From Welwitschia mirabilis (lineage: Eukaryota; Gnetophyta; Gnetopsida; Welwitschiales): a stretch of DNA of 64,000 nt. A program made the position numbers and the translations under genes. Under the pieces are notes generated by a model. The model was not told the origin of the DNA, made no database searches, and worked only from the letters and a program-made list of their open reading frames with translations. Shown here in pieces: positions 1-12,739 of the stretch. The DNA is taken from assembly GCA_051453625.1 (NCBI GenBank), contig JBOZIK010000001.1:292528691-292592690 (forward strand). The letters are read 5' to 3'. The first letter of the stretch is position 1; each line of letters begins with the position of its first letter.

Positions 1-75
1 CACGTAAATCTGGTGTGTTGATATTTGCATTTTGCTTTTGCTCTGCTGCATTTTTCTAACAACTGGTATCAAAGC
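1..75 (+). mobile_element. 3' end of a Copia-type LTR with its primer-binding site
   Basis: The first 61 bases look like the U5 end of a plant Copia LTR and finish in TAACA. After two bases comes TGGTATCAAAGC (64-75), which matches the plant initiator-Met tRNA primer site TGGTATCAGAGC with one change. The rest of the LTR lies before the window. No gag or pol reading frame follows, so the element is truncated or decayed just after its leader. The identification rests on the LTR-end plus primer-site arrangement. Confidence 0.75.
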
Positions 76-660
76 GAAGTTCGAAGTACTTTCCGTTCGA
101 ATATCTTTTGGAGGCCCTTTAAATGTTAGTCAAAGGATAAATGGAAGAAACTTTTTCAAAACTCTTGGAATTCAAAAGACTAACCTAAGTAGAACATTTT
201 CGATTGATCCCTCATCACAGAGGTCTACCAATTGGAAGTTGTCTTCAGAAAATAGGAGTTGCGCAGCCTCTTTGTCCTATCTGTCAGGCCCTTAAATCAT
301 CTTTCATGTGTTTTGGAGTTGTGTTTTAGCTTTTAAATTTTGGTAGTGCATTCACAACCTTTGTAAGAGTTATTTGAACTTGACTTACTTGCAGAGTATC
401 TTATTGGAAGAAGAAGAAGCTTGTCCTAGTTTGTGTAAGGGTTAGAGAATCCTCCTTTTAAACGGTCTCCATTTGGTTTGGAAATGTCCATACCAATTTT
501 GACTCTGCAAAGATAGAATTTCAAATTTTGATTTTGGCTTGAAGACTTCTCTGGTCTCTTCAGTCACCCTTGTAGTATTTAGTTACATGTGGGTCTCATA
601 AGGGTCGATTTATTAAAATTTTGAGAGTAGAATCACTTGATGCTTGCTACCTTTCCCTGT
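76..660 (+). other. Possible Copia leader remnant, no gene recognised
   Basis: This stretch follows the primer site and should be the leader or gag start of the Copia element. A frame stays open to about 295, but it shows no gag or zinc-knuckle motif and begins inside the LTR, so I do not call it a gene. From about 300 on I see only AT-rich sequence. Confidence 0.4.
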
Positions 661-2540
661 TACAGTCATCCTGGGGAACGGAAAGGGTGGGGGCAGTTAA
701 GGGTGGTTTGTTTATTTTTTATTTTTTTGGGCTTTGTCAAGGATCTACCTTTTAGCTATTATATATTGTTTTGGCTACTGTATCAGAGGTAGACCACAGC
801 AAAGGACCCCACTCCTACACAAGTAAGGCTTTTGTTTGTATGTTGTTTGACATTGCAACTTTGTATTCAAACTATTCTGGGCTTTTCGTCACCACACATT
901 TATTTACAAGTTTACCAAGTTTTTGTTTATTGGTCGTTTGTTTTTGTAGTTCATTTTTGTTTGACTGTTAGGTTAATTACAAACATATTTTGATTCAAAA
1001 ATTTCAAACATTTTTATGCAAGAAGAGAGTGTGAAGACTGTATCTATGCTAACCATTTTTATATGAAGGTCTTTTTCCACATATCTTTATGCGTCATTTT
1101 TATTTAATGCTCATTTTTATTTGAAATCATGGTTTTATTTCTGTTATTGTTTGTTAATGTTGTTATATTTTAGACTGTTAATGCTTGTTATTGTCTATTA
1201 CTTTGTTGGTGTCTCCCTATTTTCTGTTAATTAGTGACTCTCTGACTTTGATAGTGTGTTAATGTTTGTTTTCTATTAATCTATGAGTGTCTGTTAGACT
1301 GTTACTGATTTTTTTAAAGATTTTATGTGACTTAAGTTTTCAGTTTATATGTTACTGTCTGTTACTATGATAGAGTTTGTTGCTTACTGACTCTGTTAGT
1401 GTTTGCTAAACTATTACTATGTTAGTGTTTGTTAGACACTTCAACTATTATTTTTACATCATCTTCATCACTTGAAATGTGTTACATAAGTTGTTAATTT
1501 AACAAATCTTTTCTAAAATGAAACTGAATGATCTTTAAAACCCATGTATACATGTATGTCACACATATTAATTGTGTCTCTGATATTTCCAGCACTTGTC
1601 TAGTGCTTAAAAATGTTTATTATCTTGTTTTAAGCCATAGTCGTTCTTTTGCCCTTCTTGAGTGTGCGCCGAGTTTGCTGAGTTTGGTCAATTTTGGATG
1701 GTTCGTTTGAGTCCAAACTGCCTTTCCAAGTTGGTGGAGGGGTCAAGTTTGACAAGTCTTCTTGAGGTGATCTAGTGGCGGAAGATACGTAGGAAGAAGA
1801 GTAAGTTGATTATTAAAAAAGGGTACATGTTGCTCTTTTTTGATTTCAAAATGTCATTTTGGTCAGTCAACATTTTGGCTGACATTTTCAATAAGTCATT
1901 AACATGTCATCTATCAAAAATTTTTGCAGCATCTCTTTGACATTGCGCAAAGTATCACACACAAGTAAGGGTCCAGACCATAATTTAAAAACACAAAAAG
2001 TGTGACAAAAATGATAATTGTTTAGCAAAGTCTATTATTATGATTAAATACTTGATAAAAAGAATTACCTACTATCTTCTTTAAGATAAAGTGTTGACAT
2101 TTTCTGTCGCTATGTTGCCATCTCAATGGTGACATGTTTCTCTAACATGACTTTTTGAGGCTGCAAACATTTAAATTTGCTAACATCTTCATCTACATAA
2201 TGTAAACTAATATCTCCAACTGAGAGTCCTCTTCTTCCAACCTCAAGACTGTGTTTATAGGAAATGACTTTAAGAGGGGGTTAATGCCTTGCATAAACAT
2301 AGTAACCACAACAGTTTTATTTAACATAATAGGACAAATTGAGTCAATGCATTAATGCATCGTAACACAGGATTGACATTATGCAACTAGAATATTTAAT
2401 ATAAATATTTTATATATCAAAGTATATATTAAATATATGAGATGATTCATTTCGCATCGTTTCTATGCGAAACAGGCTGACAAAGTGAAAGATAGAATTG
2501 CAAAATCCACATGGACTTAAGAGAGGTTCTAGAAACCGTA
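661..2540. other. AT-rich intergenic or intronic DNA with degenerate TGTTAGT repeats
   Basis: No coding region is supported. Between about 1140 and 1440 short related motifs such as CTGTTAGTGTTTGTTA recur many times in imperfect form, which looks like a decayed minisatellite. The stretch 1640-1800 is somewhat richer in G and C but has no recognisable product. Confidence 0.5.
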
Positions 2541-5500
2541 TAGAATGACTTTTCAAGACACTTGTTTGACTGGGCCATGTTGGACTGCATCACCACCAAA
2601 GGCCCAAGCCCATACCAAGAGCTCTACAAGAGAAAACCCAACCCTATGACAGTTTCCTTGCTCTCCTCAGTCTGCTGCTTCTTCCCCTTGTAACCATAGT
2701 TCTAGACGACATCATATTGTTTACTAGCATGCTCCTAAACAACTACTTCCTTATGGCTACGCTTACCCCTAGAGCTAGGCCTATGACCTACCATGCCCAA
2801 GCTTACCCTAATTAATATCAATGCTTACATAATCCTTAGTCCTATGTAAACCTTCTTGCCTAGTTAGGACATCAAGTTTTACTCATTCCATCTGCCCACC
2901 TCACTGACCTTATCTAAGCCACCCTTTTACAACTCTAAATGGAAATCCAAATGTTAAAACTGAGGCCTGAGCCTTTGCAGTTATCCCAACTTTGACTCCC
3001 TTACCATTAGCCAGTAAAAACCATCCATTCCTTTTAATTATGGTATTAGAATGTTCCATTTACATTATTTCAATGGTGAAATAGAGTTAGTAACACAAAC
3101 AGAGGAAGTGCATGAACCCAGCTCAAATTTTATTATTAGATAAAACAAGTATGCATGAACCTTTCAACCAACACTTGATTATAACAAGTTGATCACTTTA
3201 TTTGTGGAAACAGTTAATTACTTCATGTAATAAAATTTACATAATACAAATACCAAAACATTGGAGCAAACATTTGAAGCATGCAAGCAAATTGAACACA
3301 TGAGAATGGAAACTTGAAAGTGACTATGTGGTTTAAGATGTAGTAAAAAGGTTTTAAAACCTAAGCTTGTGAACACAAGGTAAAATATGCTGCAACCACC
3401 CAAGCCCTTAGGGATGAAACTAGACTATAAATAGTCAATTATACACAACCACGTAAACCACAAAACTTCAACCAAAGTAGGGAATGTGAGCAGTTAAAAA
3501 CATGAACTGCCTAGAAAACAAAAATAAATGTGCTTCTGGATAGTGGGATCATGATGCAAGATTGTGATTTTGGAGGACATAATTGGTTGCCATCTACTGA
3601 AATAGAATCATTGGCACAACTCTTATAGTTAGATTGGATTTAGCTTCACTTTTCATTCAAATTGACCAATGGCAAGCTGGTTCAAGCCAAACAAGCACAA
3701 GGACATGACATTGAAGAATTGCATCAAAGCTTCATCTATCAAGGTGATGTTGTACTCTAGTTGTCTAATTTGACAAGTCCACAAAGCCAAGCCTTAAAAA
3801 TTCTTTCATGTCCATTTAACCATTAAAATAGACAATAGAACAATCTGATAAATGAAGAGCAGTGCTATGTGATTGGTGTTGTTAATGACCAAGATCCATT
3901 TTTGTGTGATTCCAACCAAACCTTGACTCTCCATTCTAGTCAACTCATATTGCAAAAGCCTGACAATCTAGAAGTCGTATCCCTTGGTATCCAACTTCTT
4001 TGAATTGTTCGTCCACACTTAGATTGTTGATCATCATTAGACCTATGAATGCTACACAAATCCAAAATACTGACTTGTCATCTAGTTTACCTACCCTGTG
4101 AATGAGACACCTTAATCAAATCATGTCACTATTCAACTACCCATTGTCCTTTTTCCATCACAAAGTGAAAACCACACATTCTTCATAACTAAAATGTAAC
4201 TTTAGGGCCTATGTCTACCTATGTGTGTCAAAATTCTCCCCCAAAACCCTAAACTTTAATGTGTCCAGCTTTTTTGATTCTCTTGTTTAAACCCCACCTT
4301 GTATACCATTCACCAGCTTGACATGTTTAACCATCCTAATCCCATTAGCTTGATCTCAATCCTATGCTTAGTACATCGAAGTCAGTAGACACTCAAGGTT
4401 ACAAGTCTTAATTGACAATTAAAAAAAGGCAAGGAACCTAAAGCTTGATTTTCTTACAAAGTAAATCCTCAACACCTTAAAAACATAAGACTACAAGTAT
4501 CCCTCTTCAACCCCCTATCCACCTCTCCATGTACATCCTGGTTCCTACAGAGTTTTTGTTCACCCACATTCATTTCCCCTATGGGTTTATGTTTTCTAAT
4601 AGGCTTGTGCTTGTTTTTGATACAATTTTTGCTTTGATTGCAACATGGCATTTCTTTATTGTTGTCCTATTGGAAGCTTTGTTTCAACATCATCTAATTT
4701 GTTCTTCTTCCTTCATAATTCATTTCAAGTGGGCATGTTTTTTCTTATATTAGCCATATTAGTCTTACACTTCCATGACATACATTACTGGCTCATGTAT
4801 ATATGACTACATTGCCTTAAAAGTATAAACATTGATGATTACCTTTCTATGACAACTTATTTTTCTAAGGCTTCGTACTCTATATCAACTTGATTTTGTA
4901 CAGATTTTCTTTTCATTTCTTTTATTTTTCTTTTATTTTTATATTTTTATACATGTCTGTGAGAGAGAGTTGGTGGCTGGGGGAGGGGGAGGAGGTTTGA
5001 GAGGGTGTGTTCACATACATATAAAGAGGTTCCAACTTTTTTCCTAGGGAACCTTTGTCTTGTAGGTGCATTGTCTTATATTGTTGAGAGTGTGCACTGT
5101 GTCTATTTGCTTTTATAGCTGTTATTTATTGTATTTCTCATGTTCCTATTTTCAAATACTTTTTGTATGCACGCATGTGTGTATGTGTGTGTGTATTTTG
5201 TGGCTCAAGCAGATGTGGTTTCATATGTGCGCATGTGCGTGTATGTGCATCCTCTTTTTCCTCTTGTTAATTCTTCTGTTGCAGACACATCTTTTTTCTT
5301 GAGAGTTATAAGTTCAACATACAATTTTGACTAATTGCAAAAACCACTATGGAGGATGTTGAGTTAAAATAGTAAATCTTTTTTTGGAAGTCAGGAAATC
5401 TAATAGTATACTCTTGACTAGACTATAAGTGACAGTAGGTTGTAGATGTAGGCAGAGTAGAGAATGTCATTGTTCAATCTTGATTCACCTCTAACTTGGT

Positions 5501-6039
5501 ATCAAGGTGCTCATAGCTACAACTGCTATGTTATCAATATTGAATGAAGTTTCATCAAGCTAGGGACATTACAAGAAGTAAAAGAGATACTTTACAATCC
5601 GTATCCTCAACAACAATTTTTTGAACTATCACATTTGGAGAGGGAGAGGGAGAGTGTGGGGATGCACGTGCACATGCACATGGGTGGCATGCATGTGTAC
5701 ATGATCGTGCTTGGGCACTATTACTAAGAAGTTTGCACTTTTTAACAACGTCCATATTCATCCTCTTTAAGGCGAATTGTGTTCATTAAATAGCCACTAA
5801 GCATTGCTCTAGGATGATAAGTAGGTGGTCACGAGCAATGGAAATTATGAGACTAAGATTGTTGCAAAATGATAACAAGAAAGTCATTTGGAAAGCATGA
5901 TGCTTTATGAGTGAGCGAGATAAATGGAATGACAAGGCAATTTACAAAGTTGCAATAAGATCATAACTCTTTGCTACAAAATCCTTAAAGCTTAAAACCT
6001 TAACAAATCATTACCAGATGTTTATAATGACTAGTCAAC
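2541..6039. other. No recognised gene; short alternating purine-pyrimidine tracts
   Basis: Nothing in 2541-4940 could be identified in any frame. A purine-rich stretch (GGGGGAGGGGGAGGAGG) lies near 4980. Imperfect TG/CA and GCATGTGC-type alternating tracts occur at about 5165-5250 and 5660-5715, the second next to a GAGAGGGAGAGGGAGAG tract. Short reading frames here are compositional accidents. Confidence 0.5.
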
Positions 6040-7859
6040 TTGGTAGTGATCAAAAAAAATATATTATTTGTACTTGCACCAAAGGGATTGCAGTTCACTC
6101 ACTTATCTCCGAACACAACAATTACCTCCCCAAAGCTGACATGTAGGAGGTTGGGATACCCCCCAATGCAAGGCTTATGCACCCAAAGCGCGTGTTCAAA
6201 CTACCACTGCGATCCCACCCCTCAACCGTGAGTGGATCTCTAAGCAACATTTTGTAGGTTGCATTGGGGAATAGGTGCACCCATGGTGGTCTTATGTGTA
6301 GCCCTTACAACTATATGTGCCACACTTCCTTCACTTTGACCTAATTCATTCGCCACTGTTGTAATGATAGCAGTGAGCAAGGTGCTTCTACGTTTATATG
6401 GGACTTCCATATGGAGTAGTGTCACGCATAAATGACCCTTGTTTGGCTCGGAAGCAATGTATGTTCCCATTGTGTCGTTGACGCTCTTGTGTCCCCTCAC
6501 TCAATCTCAACCATTCCTAACCATTCTAGATACATTTATGGTAGTTGTAGCTACATAGCTTTCAAACCCCCTATCGAGTAAGCATCCTAATAAATAGCAA
6601 CCCTTGGCACTTTCACTCGACATAGATAGTCTTACTTGATAAGGGTAAGCAACCTTGGCCTGATGGCCATCTAGAATTGCAGCTCCAATCCATGGCACCA
6701 ACATTTAGCAAGTGCACATTGCTTCCATTGCATGGGCTACGGGCCCACTTAAAGTGCATATCTCTCGTACAACTTCTTTGTTTGTTTCATATATGGTGGA
6801 AGCAGGTGCCTACGGAACACAAGGTGTTCCATTGTATAACCCCCATAGTTCTAGCTAGCCTTTTTACCCCTTATATCCCTGCACCCAAGAAGCATTCGAG
6901 CACGAAAGGTATTGCAGCTAACTCTCGCTGAGACCTGGGGCTTTCAGTTCCATGATAACTCAAATGGTTGAATACCTAGGCATGGTTGCATGAGCTCTCT
7001 TAATTAGCATGCGATTATAGGTAGTGTAAATGCACTTGTCCTAGTGATGCCCATATACCAACCATGTTGATACACAACACGTGTAGGCACGTGCTGTGTG
7101 TGAGTGGGGGCTTGAGGCGCATTGTGAATGCCATATGTAATGCAAACCCTGCAACCATTCAAACGTGATATGACATAACGAGGGCAACGCAAACAATACC
7201 CGTGGCATTGGGATCTATTCCTCCCCCTCTCCGACATTGATGTATGTGTATGAGAATGAGGTGGACTCAATGACCTGGTGGTTGAATCACCATGAACAGT
7301 TGATATGGCCCCTAACTATACAAGCCATCAACATCAACTACCCTGCAAGCTGCCCTGGGATGTTTATTTGACGTAGACAAGAAACAAACCACCTTGATAT
7401 GTGCATAGGCCATATAGTATTGGGGTGTTTACCTAGGCTCCTTGGCGCTCCAAAACGATGTTCACCTCCTCATTTGCAACTCGTCAGTACTCACCAATGC
7501 CCTGCGAGGTCATATTGCTACCATGCTCTTTCGATACTGAGGTGTGGATGTGTCACATCTCATTAAAATAGAATGGACTAATTGGGCCAATATCAACATG
7601 TAAGTATGGTACACCCTCCTGTACAATGCCATTCTAGCCAACTACTTATACGGTACCCCCAACCTACATATATTACCCTCGGGTACATAGCATAAGGGCT
7701 AGTTGTTGCAGAAAGTGGGCTTTTGCCTAGATATTGTGAATCGACTCTGGGAAACACCCCTATATGGGGATGGTAGAACCATGGGTTGGATAGATGCTTT
7801 GGCTTGCACAAACCAACAAGGTGTGAGAGCAAAGACGCATATTTAGTGCAATCTTATGC
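6040..7859. other. GC-richer block of unknown nature, probably an old repeat
   Basis: Base composition is visibly richer in G and C than in the flanks. On the minus strand one frame runs from 6704 to 6240, about 154 codons, broken only by two TGA codons near 6500-6510. I recognise no domain in it. Other short minus-strand frames (7004-7270, 7593-7832) are equally unassignable. The block ends where the LTR-like repeat at 7860 begins, so it may belong to or flank that element. A degraded gene or repeat is possible, but no function can be given. Confidence 0.35.
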
Positions 7860-8255
7860 TTATTTGCATAATGAAAAATTAGAGTGTAGATGCAACAACA
7901 ACAAAAACAATGAAGCATGAAACAACAAAAGCAGAAAACCAAGAAGAGTTAAGATTCCCTTGTTTACAAGAAGAGCCAAGAGGTCGAGGGAAACATTTAA
8001 GAAAGAAAGGGGGCACTGTTATCGCTTATGGAAATGAATGTGCCACCATACGATGTGCAAGGACCCATGCCCTTTAAATAGGGTTAGGGTGTAACTGAAG
8101 GCAAGCTTGAAAACCCTAATCCTCACCCTCCATTTATTCGCGTTTGTTGCTTTGTATGTAAATAGACTACCAAGGACTAACCATTTTTACAACATTACCA
8201 CATAATATAAGAACTTTAATACACGATTTTCCTTCAAACTCTAACAAGTTGGAAG
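7860..8255 (-). repeat. LTR-like direct repeat, copy 1 (downstream copy on the minus strand)
   Basis: This ~390-bp stretch is repeated at 9540-9933 in the same orientation; shared blocks include CTCCATTTA, AAGCTTGAAAAC and a CCCTTTAAATAGGG-like TATA region. Read on the minus strand each copy begins TGTTAG or TGTTAA, as plant LTRs do. Identity is moderate, so the pair is old. Confidence 0.5.
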
Positions 8256-9539
8256 CTCTCCACAAAATGGTTCTCTTCAGCAATAGAATTAGCACCTTCC
8301 AAAAGCTCTTTAGCATATAGAGATCTTGCATCAAACTATGGAAACAAATGTGACAAAAACTCAACAATGTACAAGAGAAGTCCAATATGACCCATTTGCA
8401 TGAAATTCTACATGATCATATAAACTTCTGCCTGTTAAAATCCTACAATGAATCAAAGAACAAATTAGTGTATAGCTTCCATTAGCAATACATCATGATG
8501 TAGTAAGAATACACAATGATTTGACTTAAGAAGCATATAGGACAATCCTCCACATCAACAATGCCACCTTGTCATAAAGACGTAGCCTTGTGTGGGGGAT
8601 CATCCTCATGTGTAACAAATTGGTGGTTGTTCCTTTTCATTCTTTCAACTTTCACTTGCATACATTCAACCTTCACTTGGATACAACATTTCAACCATAG
8701 ATGAGGATCCCCAGATCTCAAAACGACATTGCGACTTCATCTTGAGAATACCAACGGCTTCATAGTAGTCCATGGCTTTAAAGGTATTAGTACCAATTGC
8801 TATCATTGCATCGCCCCAGCTTTTTAGTAAGGCATCCAAGAAGATGAATGAGCATTCATCACTAAAAACCTTATAAACTACTACTTCCAGCATTACTACT
8901 ATGACGTTAACTTATGCTAAGAAAATTGATAGCTTCACAGCTTTTTGCATATCCATTCGATGAAGCTTTCTATGAAGAGAAACCTTGTTGCATGCATTTG
9001 TAGCTTGGAAACACATGTCCATCTTCTTCAATATCCCTATTATCATCTGTTCTGCTTGCTACTGACTCAACATTGAAACAATGATGCATTTTTGGAGTAA
9101 GTAAAGTGCCCTTTGATCTACCCTTGACCATTTCCTCCTAGACATTAACGAGGGTTTACTAGTAAGAACAATGTCTCATCCTTTTTCATACAACATACCT
9201 ACGATTTTTATCTCCCATAGACCTTTATGCCTTTAATGGAACTTTTCAACAATAGCTATATTTGTATTCATGGCTCCCACTAAATTAGAGGTTTACAAGG
9301 AAAGGTGGAGAAGACATTCAACCACAACTTTAGGCAAAGCCACAAATCCTCGAAGTTNNNNNNNNNNGTTCATAGTGCATCTCCTTACAGAACTACACCA
9401 ATTTCTATGTAGGACCACTAAAGCCCAAACAGTTGTCAAAAAAACCCCTAGATTTGCCTTTTCAAGACCTTTCTCCTACCTCATTATTAATGCAATCTCT
9501 AAAACCTTGGAATCAAAACCTGATGCTTTTATACAAATT
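8256..9539 (-). mobile_element. Internal region of a candidate non-autonomous LTR element
   Basis: This 1.28-kb stretch lies between the two direct repeats. No gag, protease, RT or integrase motif is visible. On the minus strand a 75-codon frame (8893-8666) has coding-like composition, and a second short frame ends just before the repeat at 8256, but I recognise neither. A canonical primer site beside the upstream repeat was not found; a 10-base gap lies at 9358-9367. The arrangement would fit a LARD-like or deletion-derived element, or an element that captured host sequence. Two unrelated copies of one repeat remain possible. Confidence 0.35.
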
Positions 9540-9933
9540 CTCACCGAAAATCAAAGCTTATATGCAACAGCAATAAAAACGAGAAAGCACAAAATAACCA
9601 ATGTAAAAGATGAGAAGAGCCAAGACGCATAGATTTATGTGGTAAAAGCCTCAAAGACAAAGGAAAACATCCACAGAAGAAGGAAGAGATCTATCGTTAA
9701 TTATGCAAATGAACTCGCCACTGTAAATGTGCAAGAGACCAAGCCCTTTAGATAGGGATAAGGTTTTAACCCAAGCTAAGCTTGAAAACACTAAACCTCA
9801 ACCTCCATTTACTTCCATGTCTTATTTTATATAAATCGACAAGCAAGGGCTAATGTTCTTTTACGATGTTACAGCAAATCATGAGAACTGTATACGAAAT
9901 TTGGCTTCAAACCTTAACACTTTGGCTATTTGA
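9540..9933 (-). repeat. LTR-like direct repeat, copy 2 (upstream copy on the minus strand)
   Basis: Partner of the repeat at 7860-8255, aligned over about 390 bp with substitutions and small indels. It contains GTGGTAAAAGCC followed by CATCCAC, resembling a motif common in plant Copia LTRs. Its TGTTAA start on the minus strand corresponds to 9933. It ends about 280 bp before the first visible kinase exon. Confidence 0.5.
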
Positions 9934-10214
9934 ACTGTGTTAAGCTTACTTTACATATCAAGTTTTATGAGGATTATTTGCATCATGGTGTTTTTCCTAT
10001 GAAGATTGGACTACTTAAGGCTATGAAAAATTGTGTTGGTTTGATTTTCATGTGCTAACAACTTCTATCACTTTATAAGTGTATCCATCACGTTACATAT
10101 AGTTTTTACAAATTGAAATTATGAGGATGGATGGCTCTTTATTAATGTGGCAGAAGTTATTTCATAATAATGTCAATCCCGTTAATGCTAATTGGTTCCT
10201 CTGTTTGTTTACAG

Positions 10215-10506
10215 TCGTTTTGACTTCAATGAGAGCCCTGCGTTTGGTTGGATTAGGAGGCTTTCTGGGAAGGCTGAAAGAGTAATTCAGAAGTCAAAGG
10301 TTTTGTTTTTGAATGGGTTTGCCTTTGATGAACTCTCTCCAACACTCATTTCATCAATACTTGATGTGGCAAAGAATGCAAAGACATCTATTTTCTTTGA
10401 TCCCGGGCCACGTAACAAAGCTCTTTTAGATGGTACACCTGAGCAGCAGAAAGCTCTTAGGAAAATTTTAGCAATGAGTGAAGTCCTCCTCCTAACTGAT
10501 GATGAG
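10215..10506 (+). CDS. pfkB-family carbohydrate kinase, internal exon (first visible exon)
   Basis: This exon encodes 97 codons of a plant pfkB (ribokinase-superfamily) sugar or nucleoside kinase, which transfers the ATP gamma-phosphate to its substrate. It starts after the acceptor TTTGTTTACAG, in the third position of a split codon, and ends in TDDE at 10506, where the next base G begins a donor cut by the N gap 10508-10529. Visible motifs are SPAFGWIRRL, KVLFLNGFAFDEL, FFDPGPR and EVLLLTDDE, the central part of the fold. The order and wording fit the Arabidopsis At4g28706-type protein as I remember it; the substrate is unknown. The N-terminal exons with the sugar-binding GGN-type motif are not found upstream in the window. 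The joined frame to the next exon (DDE then AKSLTG) is continuous, so the gene looks intact here. Confidence 0.9.
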
Positions 10507-12739
10507 GNNNNNNNNNNNNNNNNNNNNNNTTTCTAATAATGCTTTAAAGGTATATTTCTGAGCTTTTTCTCCTAAGGTGTATTCATTTTATTCACAGCAA
10601 ATGGACATGAATCTAAAATAATTTAACTTTGTTTTCTGTTATTTTTTGTTTGATAATGTGTCCACTAAGTTTCAGCTATTTAAGTTTTTTGGCTGTGCAT
10701 TTGAACAAACAGCTATTTAAATAGAGTGTTAACATAAACCATGTCTTTCTATCAACAATGGTTACTGAATCCATCATCAAATTTTAAAATGAAGGCCTAG
10801 TAACAGGCAACTTAAGAACTGTATAAAGGAAACATGCATAAAAAATGATATTTAGACAGATTCGCTTGTCATTTTTGTGAAATTTACTATGGGATCATGG
10901 ACTGAAAGCAGATTCGCTTCCAAATCCATATCACTATTTCCCAAAATGATAACATGTGTGGACTTTGACTTGTTAATGCATAATGGCATTTGGTATTTAA
11001 TGCACCTTTTAAGCAGTGATTATATTCGAATGTGGGCTTGGCTCAATCTGTGCCCTTCCAATGGTAATCCATAAGATTTAGTGGCATTGCAGATAGATTA
11101 TGGTTGAAATTATTACAATTTTAGCAATGATTAAAAAGGAGGTTATTAGTAGTCCTATGGGCGACTAGCTGTATGGGCAACTAGTAGCCTTGACTTAATG
11201 AACCTGGCTTTTTTTTGAGTTTGGTGACTCTTTCAGCGGACTAAAAAGTGAATAGTAGCCAATTTTTTTTTGGAACTTCTGCCAACTTTTGCCGGCTTTC
11301 TACCAAAGAGTCTCTTAAAAAAGTCTTCAAACTTTGAAATTATTTTTTTGGATTTATTATGAAAAGCAATAATCATCATATTTATCACTTTATATGGAAA
11401 AAAATAAATCCGAAAGTTATGAATTTATATTATATTATTATGTTAACTAATTCATTTATTTATATTGATTTGTTAGAGAATATTTATGTGACATGGTTTT
11501 CAAGGGGATTGCAAACCTTATATTAAATAAAAAATCATAGTATCTTCTAAGGCAAAAATGAACGTTAATTCTCCTAGTTGGCATAAGCTTGTCATTAAAG
11601 AAATAAATTTATACCCAATTCCTAGAGTTAATTCAAGTTTGTATAGGGGTCTATGAAAAAGAAGAGACAAAACTGAATTCAAGTCGCATTATGACCAAAA
11701 AAGAAGAAGAAGAAGAAGAAAAGAAAATTCCTGAATCTACATTGTATATGCAAATTAGAAATTTTACTTCGATCTCATTTAAAAATCAACTTTTTATGTT
11801 ATTCTTATAGTTTGATTAACATAATTTAAATTTTTAAGTATTATTGGACTCTGATTTATACGTTTTAGTGAAATATTGCATGTAGTTAAAGTTTTTTGGA
11901 GAAAGTACTTCTTTATTTGTCTTATGCTTCTATTATTGTTCTTAAAATAATTTTATAATGTTGACCAAAAAGAAAAAAAGCATTTCACATCTTTTAATCA
12001 TATTGTTCTAGTGTTAAATGCATTCTAATACTATTTATAGTTGTTAAAGTTATGTCATTTTTGAAAAACCCAGTTCCTAATTTTATTTCATTACAAATTT
12101 TTTTGCCAACCTTGTGCTAAGTAGTCTTTGATTCATTGACATGATTTTTATTTTCGAGATTGCCAGCTTTTAGTTTTGCTGACTTTTTAAACACTGAATT
12201 TTAGAAAGAGTTTTGATGCTCATATATGCATAGCCCTTCATCCCTTATATTTGATGATGATGCTTCATCCTTGAAATACAGGGATTTGTTTTTTATTTTT
12301 TTGAATTTTCACTTCCTTGGTAGTTTCCCTTTCAATCTCTACTAATCTTAGTGGCAACTTTTCATCAACTTATTTAATTGTTCGCTCAACTGCTTAGCTC
12401 AGCCACTTGCATTTGTGTTTGAGATCCAGCTTGGACTAGCCTCCAAAGAGTTCATCAGAAGACCTATTCGTAGTCAATTTTGTTTTCTTCCTATGAGACA
12501 TGTCTAAATAGAATTTGTCCCCTGGTCTCTATTTGTTTCCACACATTAGAACTTTCTGCTTACATCTCTATCAACCCTCTAATTTCTCTGGTACCTTTTG
12601 TTTTCCAGCTGTGCTGCACCCATGACTCAAGTTATTTCCTGCTTTTCATATTAGTAGACAAACTATCCTTGTTTTCTTGTACCTGTGGGCCGAAAAGTGG
12701 TGGGAAATGTGTGCAATATCTTCCAGTTATTGTCTATTT

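Noticed and set aside
64-75. tRNA-like match
   Set aside because: TGGTATCAAAGC is only the primer-site complement of a tRNA 3' end; no cloverleaf surrounds it.
32-295. 87-codon ORF at the window start, possible transit peptide exon of the kinase
   Set aside because: It starts inside a Copia LTR, crosses the primer site, lacks a convincing donor and matches no kinase N terminus.
1140-1440. Possible CRISPR-like or regular repeat array
   Set aside because: The TGTTAGT motifs are imperfect, irregularly spaced and lack uniform spacers; this is eukaryotic AT-rich minisatellite decay.
9270-9632. 120-codon plus-strand ORF
   Set aside because: It crosses a 10-base gap and the LTR-like repeat and has no recognisable domain; the repeat copy at 7860-8255 does not keep the frame.
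10530-10550. Continuation of the kinase exon after the gap (SNNALK then GT)
   Set aside because: The joined sequence TDDE to AKSLTG in the exon at 17072 is complete against the family, so the exon most likely ends at 10506 and the gap lies in the intron.
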